Of a DNA stretch of 64,000 nt, positions 43,086 to 50,046 are shown one piece after another. Below the pieces are notes generated by a model that was not told where the DNA came from, did not search any database, and worked only from the letters and a program-made list of their open reading frames with translations. This DNA comes from an uncultured Flavobacteriales bacterium (GTDB taxonomy: Bacteria > Bacteroidota > Bacteroidia > Flavobacteriales > Crocinitomicaceae). Within the stretch, counting starts at the first letter, position 1; each line of letters opens with the position of its first letter. The stretch lies in NCBI GenBank assembly GCA_946482515.1, contig CAMLRS010000004.1, positions 224,282-288,281 of the forward strand, given 5' to 3'. A program made the translations under genes and the position numbers.

Positions 43086-43847
43086 TTACAGCATTTTGAT
43101 GCGATTGGTCAGCTCATCGCGGTAAGAACCTCCGATTGGAATGAGCTTGCGATCATTTTCCAGCTGCAGGTTCGGAAAGTCGATCGAAGAGATCTTGTCC
43201 ATGCGCACAATGAACGAACGGTGAACGCGGATGAATTGTTCGGCACCGAGCTTCGACTCGATATCCTTCATCGTGGAATGGATCGTATAACGTGTGTCGT
43301 TGGTGTTGATAACCACATAATCTTTCAGCGCTTCGATGAAGAAAATATCGGTCATGTTGAGCTTCACCAGCTTGCTGTTCGACTTCACGAAAATGAAATC
43401 GTGCTGTGTTTCACGCTCTTTGTTTTCCACCAGGGAATACAACATATCGCGCTCGCGCTCCACTTCCTGTTCCTTTTTGTGCTTGTAAAGCGCCATCTCG
43501 ATGGATGTGTGCAGATCGATCTCCTTGAACGGCTTCAGGATGTATCCGTAAGGCTCCGTTACCTTGGCCTTGGAAAGCGTCGCTTCGTCGGCATAAGCGG
43601 TGAGATAAATGACCGGAATGGCATAATCGGAGCGAACGATTTCAGCTGTCTGGATTCCATTCATTTCGCCTTTCAGCATGATGTCCATCAGCACGATGTC
43701 GGGCTGCTCGACAGCGAGGATTTCCAATGCTTTTTCTCCGGAAGGGGCTGCTCCTATGACATTGTAACCCAGCTTTTTCAAACTCGATTGTATATCTTTT
43801 GAAACGATGAATTCGTCTTCGACAACCAATACATTGGCCTTTATCAT
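43086..43847 (-). CDS. LytTR-family response regulator
   Basis: The product has 253 residues. A receiver domain fills residues ~1-120 with Asp55 in VLMD as the phospho-acceptor, plus the acidic pair E10/D11 and the conserved Lys in YILKPF. A LytTR DNA-binding domain follows (~150-250: IFFIEALKDYVVINTND, then QFIRVHRSFIVRMDKI). No histidine kinase gene lies nearby, so it is an orphan here. Such regulators bind direct repeats near promoters; targets are unknown. It directly borders the candidate replication origin. Confidence 0.94.
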   Translation of the reverse strand: MIKANVLVVEDEFIVSKDIQSSLKKLGYNVIGAAPSGEKALEILAVEQPDIVLMDIMLKGEMNGIQTAEIVRSDYAIPVIYLTAYADEATLSKAKVTEPYGYILKPFKEIDLHTSIEMALYKHKKEQEVERERDMLYSLVENKERETQHDFIFVKSNSKLVKLNMTDIFFIEALKDYVVINTNDTRYTIHSTMKDIESKLGAEQFIRVHRSFIVRMDKISSIDFPNLQLENDRKLIPIGGSYRDELTNRIKML

Positions 43848-44025
43848 AGGGTACGCTTTCGTTTGTCAAAGGTAGGAAAAAAACGGTCTTTCCTACGCGT
43901 CAATTTTCAGTGCATAGTGCTCACACTTCAAACGAAAGTACAACCTGCTTTTCATTTTCGCAAGGATCAGCGGATTTCAACCTTTTGCTAATAAGAAATA
44001 ATAAAGAAATTAATTTTAAAAAATT

Positions 44026-44053
44026 TTACTATTACTATTAAGGGTGTTCATAC
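44026..44053 (-). other. DnaA-trio-like array next to a degenerate DnaA box
   Basis: Read on the minus strand: GTATGAACA (degenerate box, 6 of 9 matches), CCCT, then TAATAGTAATAGTAA, five TA(A/G) triplets, followed by the AT block. This is the arrangement reported for basal unwinding systems (box, short GC spacer, trios of the form TA[G/A]). The match is good by eye but short and AT-rich, so chance is possible. Confidence 0.45.
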
Positions 44054-44111
44054 GTGTACAAAACATCCCCAAAATCCTTGGACAAACGAGTTATCCGGGT
44101 TTGAGGGCTAC

Positions 44112-44120
44112 TTATCAACA
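44112..44120 (+). promoter_or_regulatory. DnaA box with one mismatch
   Basis: TTATCAACA; one difference from TTATCCACA. Confidence 0.5.
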
Positions 44121-44164
44121 GCATTAAAAACCGAAGACGCCTGATTTAAAGGACCATTAAACGG

Positions 44165-44173
44165 TTATCCACA
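44165..44173 (+). promoter_or_regulatory. Perfect DnaA box
   Basis: TTATCCACA in the gene-free region. Confidence 0.7.
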
Positions 44174-44193
44174 GTCTTGTTAATTCGGTGTTA

Positions 44194-44202
44194 TGTGGAT
44201 AA
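44194..44202 (-). promoter_or_regulatory. Perfect DnaA box, reverse strand
   Basis: TGTGGATAA, the complement of TTATCCACA, 20 bases after the previous box. Confidence 0.7.
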
Positions 44203-44454
44203 AAAGAAGCACTAAAAGCACGTTAACAAATCTTAAAACCTGTGGGAAAGTCACCGGTAAAAACAGCAAACTTTCCATTGTCAATCCAATAATTAGAACA
44301 TATATAACGGAATATCGGATTCTGCAAGCTTTACTTATAAGTACTTCTCAACGCTTATTGACAATTAAAGCATTCAATGCGTGTATAAGTGTCCGGAACC
44401 GATAACTGATTATCAGTCGATTGAGACGGCGACTTTTGAAGTGATGTGCATATC

Positions 44455-44485
44455 TTGGTGGTTTTGTTGATAAGCGATACCTTTG
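44455..44485 (+). promoter_or_regulatory. rpiB promoter
   Basis: TTG (44455-44457), a 20-base spacer and TACCTTTG (44478-44485) fit the Bacteroidota consensus exactly. The ATG at 44504 is 18 bases downstream. A DnaA-box-like site sits in the spacer. Confidence 0.72.
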
Positions 44486-44503
44486 AAAGAAAAACGTCAA
44501 AAC

Positions 44504-44944
44504 ATGTCGAAAACGATTCCTATCGGGGCGGATCACGCCGGTTTCCAGTTGAAAGCTGTAGTTATTGAACACCTGAAATCGCTCGGGTATGAACCACACG
44601 ATTACGGTTGCTATTCGGAAGACAGCATCGACTATGCCGATTTCGGTCACCCGGTTGCCACGCATGTTGAAACACATCCCGGAACGCTGGGTATTGTAAT
44701 CTGCGGCAGCGGCAACGGCATCAACATGACGGTGAACAAACACCAGGGCGTTCGCGGCGCTTTGTGCTGGAATCGCGAAATTGCTGTTCTGGCGCGTGAG
44801 CACAACGACGCTAACATCCTCACTTTGCCAGCCCGTTTTGTGACCGAAGAGCAGGCGCTCGAAATGGTTACGGCATTTTTCGGAACGGCTTTCGAAGGCG
44901 GTCGTCACCAGCGCCGCGTTGAAAAAATTCCGGTTGGTTGTTAA
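44504..44944 (+). CDS. rpiB: Ribose-5-phosphate isomerase B
   Basis: The product has 146 residues, the usual size. It interconverts ribose-5-phosphate and ribulose-5-phosphate in the pentose phosphate pathway. Motifs: IGADHAGFQLK at the N-terminus (His in DHAG), GCYSEDSIDYADFGHPVA, and GIVICGSGNGINM with the catalytic Cys. The ATG at 44504 is chosen because the alternative at 44483 overlaps the promoter. A C-rich/G-rich repeat unit follows the gene. Confidence 0.95.
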   Translation: MSKTIPIGADHAGFQLKAVVIEHLKSLGYEPHDYGCYSEDSIDYADFGHPVATHVETHPGTLGIVICGSGNGINMTVNKHQGVRGALCWNREIAVLAREHNDANILTLPARFVTEEQALEMVTAFFGTAFEGGRHQRRVEKIPVGC

Positions 44945-44980
44945 TTCACCCGCTGCTTTTGAAAAAGACTAAAGTTTAAT

Positions 44981-45011
44981 CCTCCCCCTTAATCCTCCTC
45001 CAAAGGGGGAG
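44981..45011 (+). repeat. C-rich/G-rich hairpin repeat, single unit
   Basis: CCTCCCCCTTAATCC, then CCTCCAAAGGGGG. It ends 21 bases before the start of the M28 peptidase gene, that is, in its leader. Confidence 0.8.
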
Positions 45012-45031
45012 AAAGATACACTCCTTTATAT

Positions 45032-46489
45032 ATGTCCAAAAAACTACTCGCTGCAGCGTTGCTGATCGCCACCGGCGTTTCGGCACAGAAAAAAGACCTT
45101 ATTGCCGAATACAGTAAGTACATCGACACGGCAGACCTGCGGAAACATTTGACCGTGCTGGCCAGCGACGAATACGAAGGAAGGGAAACGGGCAAAAAAG
45201 GCCAGCAGCTCGCGGCGGCTTATATTCAGCAGTCGTTCAAAGAAGACGGTTGTTCGAAAGCGCCGGGCATGAGCAGCTACGAACAGTTTTTCGAGGTGGT
45301 TGAAACCACACCGGGCGGCGAGCTGAACTTCGGAACCAAATCCCTGGTGTTTAAAACCGACTATGTATACTTCGGTGCCAAGCAGCAGGTAAAATTCGAG
45401 AACCTCGAAATCCACACGCTGGAAGATTACGAGCGTTTTACCATTGAAAACGGTGTGCTCATCCATCCGATTGCCGGCATGGATATCCGCGCCGAGCTGG
45501 ACAAATTGCGCCGCATCGGTAAAAATGCAAAAGCCATTATCCTCGTTACACCGAATTACGAAAGCCTGTACGAATACCTGGAGCATTATGCCACTTCCAA
45601 ATCCATGCGACTGAAGACCGACAAGCCTTCTACCGAGCAACCGATTTTTGTGGTCCGCGCCGGCGCGTTGGACGGTGCGTTGAAAAAACCGTTCCGCTAC
45701 CTCCAGGGTTCCGGAAAAAAGAAAGTCAAAAAGAAAGCGACGATTGTGAACAGCTTTTCCGGCTGGATCAACAAAGACGAACAGGTACTGACCAGCTCCA
45801 ACGTTCTGGGTTATATTCCGGGAAGCGATCCTATCCTGGCGAAGGAAATCATTGTGATCACGGCGCACTACGACCACATTGGAATCGACAACGGCGTTGT
45901 GTTCAACGGTGCCGATGACGACGGAACAGGTACGGTGGCATTGCTGGAAATCGCCGAAGCATTTATGAAAGCCCGCAGGGAAGGAAACGGTCCGCGGAGA
46001 TCAATCCTGATCATGACTGTTTCAGGTGAAGAAAAAGGATTGCTGGGCTCCAGCTATTATGTCGATCATCCGGTTATTCCACTGGAAAATACCATCGCCG
46101 ACCTGAACATCGACATGATCGGCCGCAACGATATTGCGCACGAAAACAGCAACGATTACATCTACATCATTGGATCGAACATGATCAGTACCGATCTGCA
46201 CAACGCCAATGAGAAAGCCAATCAAACCTATACGCAGCTCCTGCTCGATTACAAATTCAACAGCAAAAACGACCCGAATCAGTTCTATTACCGCTCAGAC
46301 CATTATAATTTTGCGAAAAACGGCATTCCGAGCATTTTCTACTTCAGCGGGATCCATGAAGATTACCACCAGGCGACAGACGATATCGAGAAGATTATTT
46401 TCTCCAAAGTAGAGCGCGTTGCGAGACTCGTTTTTGCTACGGCGTGGAGTTTGGCGAATGAGACGAATCGTCCGAGACCGGATTATTGA
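45032..46489 (+). CDS. Exported M28-family zinc aminopeptidase
   Basis: The product has 485 residues. A signal peptide is clear (MSKKLLAAALLIATGVSAQ). The C-terminal half is a family M28 metallopeptidase: zinc ligands in TAHYDHIG (His279, Asp281), the second metal Asp in FNGADDDGTGTVALLEIAEAF, the general-base Glu and ligand Glu in VSGEEKGLLGSSYYVDHP, Asp in DMIGRND, and the last His in GIHEDYHQATDD. The ~150-residue segment before it carries a PA-like insert (LIHPIAGMDIRAELDKLRRIGKNAKAIILV). It should release N-terminal residues from peptides outside the cytoplasm; the specificity is unknown. A repeat in its leader may affect expression. Confidence 0.9.
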   Translation: MSKKLLAAALLIATGVSAQKKDLIAEYSKYIDTADLRKHLTVLASDEYEGRETGKKGQQLAAAYIQQSFKEDGCSKAPGMSSYEQFFEVVETTPGGELNFGTKSLVFKTDYVYFGAKQQVKFENLEIHTLEDYERFTIENGVLIHPIAGMDIRAELDKLRRIGKNAKAIILVTPNYESLYEYLEHYATSKSMRLKTDKPSTEQPIFVVRAGALDGALKKPFRYLQGSGKKKVKKKATIVNSFSGWINKDEQVLTSSNVLGYIPGSDPILAKEIIVITAHYDHIGIDNGVVFNGADDDGTGTVALLEIAEAFMKARREGNGPRRSILIMTVSGEEKGLLGSSYYVDHPVIPLENTIADLNIDMIGRNDIAHENSNDYIYIIGSNMISTDLHNANEKANQTYTQLLLDYKFNSKNDPNQFYYRSDHYNFAKNGIPSIFYFSGIHEDYHQATDDIEKIIFSKVERVARLVFATAWSLANETNRPRPDY

Positions 46490-46502
46490 TGTTGGATTGT
46501 TT

Positions 46503-46585
46503 CCTCCCTTGAGGGAGGATTAAGGAGGGTGGCTACACACGATTCGATTTTGCCACCCCTCTCGGTCTCCCCTCAAGGGGAGAAG
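46503..46585. repeat. C-rich/G-rich hairpin repeat, two units in opposite order to the copy at 42255
   Basis: The reverse-oriented unit (CCTCCCTTGAGGGAGG, then GGAGGGTGGC) comes first and the forward-oriented unit (GCCACCCCT, then CTCCCCTCAAGGGGAG) second. It lies between the convergent M28 and TlpA-like genes and may act as a bidirectional terminator. Confidence 0.8.
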
Positions 46586-46590
46586 TTAAT

Positions 46591-47811
46591 TCACTCAGCC
46601 AGTAGTGCCTCAATCAGCGCCTTGGTTTTTTCCACGTATTCGGTGTAGTAAGTGCCGGTTCCCGGTCCGTTGAAGCCCGTGTGAATGCGTTTCACCAATC
46701 CGTCTTTTCCAATGAAAATGGTGGTGGGAAATGAGATCACTTCGTTCAGCATAGAGAACTGTTCGGAAGCCAGGGCTTTATTCGCCTTTCCACCTACAAG
46801 AAACGTGAAGTCGAGATCGTGGCGGTTCTTCAGCCGAAGGATTTTTGCCGCCTGTTCTTCGAAGGTATCGGCTGCTTCGTAACCGATGGAAATGATCTCC
46901 AGTCCTTTGTCGTGGTATTGACTGTAAAGCTCCTTGTAGTATTTCGTTTCGTCGAGGCAGTTCGGGCACCAGGTTCCCATGATCTGGATGATCACTACCT
47001 TATTAAAGACATCCGGATTGGGAAAGGTGTAGCTGTTGCCCTGGATATCTTTCAGTGTAAAGCTCACCCGGCTGTTATCGGTTTTGAGCTGCGTGAGTGA
47101 ATCCGGATCGTGGAGCTGGAAAGCGTCGTTCCGGTTCGAAACCCAATTGGTCTGGTAATGATTGCCGCTGTAGAACGTTCCCTGAATAGCAGAGCCGGAA
47201 ACGGATCCCGTAATTAAAAAGGCGTGCGACCCGTCGAAGCAGGAAAGGTAGAAGGTGCTTTTTTCCACGGTTCCTTCCAGGAAGCGGTAATCGCCGGTCT
47301 CGGTGAGAAAGGTTCCGGTTACGCGGTTATTTTCCTGGTGAAAAATCCCTACGGCGGGTTCCTGGTCATCGGTTCCCGGGCTGAACCACGTTTCCCAGTT
47401 GCCGGAAAGGTTTACATCCGGAACAACGGTAAGGGCTTCAGGCTTTTTGGCGATAGCCGCTTCGAATGGAACGCGGTAATTGCCGGCTTTATTGAAATTG
47501 ACCCAATAACCTTTGATGAAGCGTTTTTTGCGTGTAACGAAACGCAATTCGGAATCGAAATTCGGAAACGGAACGACCAGCGTATCGCCTTCGCGTTTTT
47601 TTACTTTCAGCTCTATGCGTTCTTCGGCGTTATGGATAACCAGCAAACGTTGTTTATCCTTCTCTTCAACCGTTAACCGAACCGGCAATACGGTAGCCTG
47701 ATTCAGCTGCAATTGGGCAGTATATGTTCCGACTTTAAGCGGGAGTTGTTGCGCTGTGAGTGAGCAGCTGCACAGCAGGGCGGCAACAAAAGCCCTAGGA
47801 GAGAATGTCAT
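46591..47811 (-). CDS. Exported TlpA-like thioredoxin-fold protein
   Basis: The product has 406 residues with a signal peptide (MTFSPRAFVAALLCSCSLTAQ). The N-terminal ~240 residues form a beta-rich domain with no recognised family (a repeated KVGTYTAQLQL / TGTFLTETGDYRFLEG pattern). The C-terminal part is a TlpA/ResA-like redoxin: VFNKVVIIQIMGTWCPNCLDETKYYKELYSQY with the CPNC pair at Cys282/Cys285, then GLEIISIGYEAADTFEEQ and ISFPTTIFIGKDGLVKRIHTGF. It should act as a thiol-disulfide oxidoreductase outside the cytoplasm. Other partners are not in the window. Confidence 0.88.
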   Translation of the reverse strand: MTFSPRAFVAALLCSCSLTAQQLPLKVGTYTAQLQLNQATVLPVRLTVEEKDKQRLLVIHNAEERIELKVKKREGDTLVVPFPNFDSELRFVTRKKRFIKGYWVNFNKAGNYRVPFEAAIAKKPEALTVVPDVNLSGNWETWFSPGTDDQEPAVGIFHQENNRVTGTFLTETGDYRFLEGTVEKSTFYLSCFDGSHAFLITGSVSGSAIQGTFYSGNHYQTNWVSNRNDAFQLHDPDSLTQLKTDNSRVSFTLKDIQGNSYTFPNPDVFNKVVIIQIMGTWCPNCLDETKYYKELYSQYHDKGLEIISIGYEAADTFEEQAAKILRLKNRHDLDFTFLVGGKANKALASEQFSMLNEVISFPTTIFIGKDGLVKRIHTGFNGPGTGTYYTEYVEKTKALIEALLAE

Positions 47812-47889
47812 AGAGTTCCATCGATTGGAGCGAATTTACCTTTTTTCTTCGTTCGGTGTTTCGCCGGTGCAACCTTTTTCCTAAGTTGC

Positions 47890-48447
47890 ATGTCTAAAGA
47901 ATCAGCAAGTGCTATGGATGACAGAACATTGGTGATGGAATGCGCCAAAGGAAGTTCCCGGGCACAGCGAGCGTTGTTTGATAAATTTGCTCCCAAAATG
48001 CTGTCAGTGTGCATGCGTTACCTCCGGAATATGGAAGAAGCGGAAGACACACTACAGGACGGCTTTGTGAAGATCTTTCAGAAGATCGGTGAGTTCAAGA
48101 TGGAAGGTTCGCTTGAAGGCTGGATCCGGCGCATCATGGTCAATACGGCCCTGGACGTGCTCCGGAAAAACAAAAAGCTGCTCGGCGATACCCAGCTCGA
48201 CGATGTTTCCTATAAGGTAGCATTCGAAGACCACGGGTTTTCGGGCATGGACACCGATCATCTGCTGAAGCTCATCGAGAACCTCCCGGACGGTTACCGG
48301 GTGGTGTTCAACATGTTTGCCATTGAAGGCTACAGTCATAAAGAAATAGCCGACACGCTGGGAGTAACGGAGAATACCTCCAAATCGCAATATTCGCGTG
48401 CACGTGCTTTTTTACGCAACCAACTGGAAAGAATAGAAAGTGATTGA
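47890..48447 (+). CDS. ECF-type RNA polymerase sigma-70 factor
   Basis: The product has 185 residues. Region 2 is present (RALFDKFAPKMLSVCMRYLRNMEEAEDTLQDGFVKIFQKIG) and region 4 at the C-terminus (LPDGYRVVFNMFAIEGYSHKEIADTLGVTENTSKSQYSRARAFLRNQL). The acidic, short linker and lack of region 1 fit the ECF class. The next gene starts inside its last codons (GTG at 48440; overlap 8 bases) and has an anti-sigma-like N-terminus, so the pair is a likely sigma/anti-sigma unit. No promoter with a convincing match to the known autoregulated ECF pattern is seen. Confidence 0.93.
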   Translation: MSKESASAMDDRTLVMECAKGSSRAQRALFDKFAPKMLSVCMRYLRNMEEAEDTLQDGFVKIFQKIGEFKMEGSLEGWIRRIMVNTALDVLRKNKKLLGDTQLDDVSYKVAFEDHGFSGMDTDHLLKLIENLPDGYRVVFNMFAIEGYSHKEIADTLGVTENTSKSQYSRARAFLRNQLERIESD

Positions 48448-49324
48448 AAACGATAACATAAAAGACCTGTTCTCAAAAGGACTCGAGAACCATACTATGC
48501 CGGTACGGCCGGAAGTGTGGAACGGCCTGCAGGCTAAGATGGCTGCTGTGGGCGTTGCTTCCTCGGCGACTGCTGTCAAGGGTCTTTCCGCTCTGGCCAA
48601 ATGGATCATTGGCGGCGCGGCAACTTCGGCTGCCGTTGTTACCACCGTTGTGATCGTCAACAGCCAGGATGTGCAACCGAAGGAGCAGAAAACAACGGCT
48701 TCCGCTTCTACGCACCAGCCGGCTTCTTCAACAGAAACCGTTAACGCAACACAACAGGAGCAACCGGCTTCTTCAACATCCGGCGCACCAATCAGCGAAG
48801 AACACCAACAATCGGTGTTGCCTGGTAACATGGAACCGTCCTCTTCGGAGCCGATTGATTTCGGTCCTTGGCACTTTTCCCCATCGGAAAATGCCGTCGA
48901 TCCGAACAAGCATGTTGAACCGGTAAAAACAGCGCCGGCTCAAACAGCTCCTTCGCAAAGTGAACAGCAAGGTGAAGAACATCCGACAACGAACCCTACA
49001 CAGGCAAAAGATCCGGAAGTAAGGACCCCACAGACGGTTAACGAATCGAAGATCACCAAGATCCCGAACTTCTTCTCGCCCAACAACGACGGCGACAACG
49101 ATCAGTTCTATATTGAATCACAGCATCTGAACGACTTCTCGGTTACCTTCCTCGACGGACAGGGCAACGCCGTGTGGTCGTCGACAGATCCGTCCTTCAG
49201 CTGGGACGGCACTGACCGCAGCGGCGAACCGGTTGCGGCAGGTCGTTACATCTGCATGATCGTTGCCCGCGACACCAAAGGTGAGCTCATCAAAGAATAC
49301 AAATTCATCGAAATCCGACGTTAA
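48440..49324 (+). CDS. Putative anti-sigma membrane protein with T9SS type B-like C-terminal domain
   Basis: The product has 294 residues from the GTG at 48440, which overlaps the sigma factor gene by 8 bases. The first ~45 residues (NIKDLFSKGLENHTMPVRPEVWNGLQAKMAAVG) resemble the cytoplasmic N-terminus of Bacteroidota anti-sigma proteins. A membrane helix follows (~50-72, LAKWIIGGAATSAAVVTTVVIV), then ~130 residues of Ser/Thr/Gln/Pro-rich linker. The final ~90 residues are a CHU_C-type domain (ITKIPNFFSPNNDGDNDQFYIES, then WDGTDRSGEPVAAGRYICMIVARDTKG), as seen at the end of T9SS type B cargo. No signal peptide. The topology puts the C-terminal domain in the periplasm. The function is inferred. 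Confidence 0.78.
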   Translation: MIENDNIKDLFSKGLENHTMPVRPEVWNGLQAKMAAVGVASSATAVKGLSALAKWIIGGAATSAAVVTTVVIVNSQDVQPKEQKTTASASTHQPASSTETVNATQQEQPASSTSGAPISEEHQQSVLPGNMEPSSSEPIDFGPWHFSPSENAVDPNKHVEPVKTAPAQTAPSQSEQQGEEHPTTNPTQAKDPEVRTPQTVNESKITKIPNFFSPNNDGDNDQFYIESQHLNDFSVTFLDGQGNAVWSSTDPSFSWDGTDRSGEPVAAGRYICMIVARDTKGELIKEYKFIEIRR

Positions 49325-49351
49325 AGTCCGGATGGATAGAACGAGTCCCGG

Positions 49352-49381
49352 TCCCGATAACTTCAGGATCGGGATTTTTTG
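49352..49381 (+). terminator. Intrinsic terminator of the sigma/anti-sigma unit
   Basis: A 7-bp stem (TCCCGAT with ATCGGGA) is followed by six T residues. The remaining sequence up to 49527 shows a single DnaA-box-like site with one mismatch (TTATCAACA at 49405), which I do not regard as meaningful. Confidence 0.85.
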
Positions 49382-49527
49382 TTTTGGGCAACACAATTCA
49401 AACGTTATCAACAAAAAGCGAGGTTCTGAAATTGCAGGATCGTAAATAGTTTACGGTGTTCCAGGTCTATTTTCGTCGTATGAAACTTAACAATCAAATT
49501 CCCATTGTTGAAAAAACCAAGGGCAAT

Positions 49528-49562
49528 TTGTTTAAAAACACACAATTAACCATTTACCTTTG
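49528..49562 (+). promoter_or_regulatory. Promoter of the Rhs-like operon
   Basis: TTG (49528-49530), a 24-base spacer, slightly longer than the usual 17-23, and TACCTTTG (49555-49562). It lies 48 bases before the first gene of the operon. Confidence 0.62.
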
Positions 49563-49610
49563 CGCTCATTTCCACCGCCATTTCTACTCGAGCACTTATT
49601 TCAAAACAAT

Positions 49611-50036
49611 ATGAAGGCTAACTTAAATTACCTAAAGCAATCCCTATTGATGCTATCACTGGTGTTGTTCTCAACAACTGGTTACAGCCAGTTGACGAGT
49701 GTTGAAGCAACTATTCATGTAGACACTAACCAGATACAAATCAATGATACACTTTCTGTTCAAGGACTTACATTTTTCGCCACTGTCACTCCCGACGACC
49801 TGGATGACCTGGGAAAGATTTCGGTGATGTTGTATTACAAGATGGATGGATCTGTTGTTTGCGATGAAATTGTCAAAACGAAAGAAGAACTGATTAATGA
49901 AGGTCTGATCGAAGGCAATTCATTCAGGCTGGAATTGTGTCAGTACATCGAAGGTTACGAATATCATCTTGTTTTCTCTCCTGAAACCCAGACGGGAGCT
50001 TTTGTAGAAATACTGGACGTTTACTACCCACTTTAA
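49611..50036 (+). CDS. Small hypothetical secreted protein, first gene of the Rhs-like operon
   Basis: The product has 141 residues from the ATG at 49611; an upstream start at 49560 would overlap the promoter. A signal peptide is clear (MKANLNYLKQSLLMLSLVLFSTTGYSQ). The rest is a small beta-rich domain (TSVEATIHVDTNQIQINDTLSVQ, VTPDDLDDLGKISVMLYYKMDGS) with one Cys pair. I recognise no family. Ten bases separate it from the next gene, so it belongs to the same transcript as the DNRLRE and Rhs-like genes. Confidence 0.72.
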   Translation: MKANLNYLKQSLLMLSLVLFSTTGYSQLTSVEATIHVDTNQIQINDTLSVQGLTFFATVTPDDLDDLGKISVMLYYKMDGSVVCDEIVKTKEELINEGLIEGNSFRLELCQYIEGYEYHLVFSPETQTGAFVEILDVYYPL

Positions 50037-50046
50037 ATCCCTGAAC

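Larger units (their letters stand above)
43848..44473. other. Candidate chromosomal replication origin (oriC region)
   Basis: This is the largest gene-free stretch of the window (656 bases to the rpiB ATG). It contains an extremely AT-rich block (43988-44041), one perfect DnaA box (TTATCCACA at 44165-44173), one perfect box on the other strand (TGTGGATAA, 44194-44202), two boxes with one mismatch (44112-44120; 44465-44473 reverse) and weaker ones (44091, 44241). The promoter of rpiB lies at its right end. Genes immediately left (43847-42341) are on the minus strand and those right on the plus strand, as expected around an origin. parS-like sites 8-10 kb away support an origin-proximal location. 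Not proven; a GC-skew plot would test it. Confidence 0.62.

Noticed and set aside
44193..44405. 70-codon plus-strand frame in the gap before rpiB
   Set aside because: It crosses the perfect reverse DnaA box at 44194-44202, has no ribosome-binding site and no family pattern.
44348..44908. 186-codon minus-strand frame over rpiB
   Set aside because: It is antisense to rpiB, which carries its catalytic motifs.
42255..46585. C-rich/G-rich repeats as a possible CRISPR array
   Set aside because: The units are few, irregularly spaced, inverted, and no cas gene is present.
49405..49413. DnaA-box-like TTATCAACA after the anti-sigma gene
   Set aside because: It stands alone, has one mismatch and similar matches occur inside coding regions, so it is likely chance.
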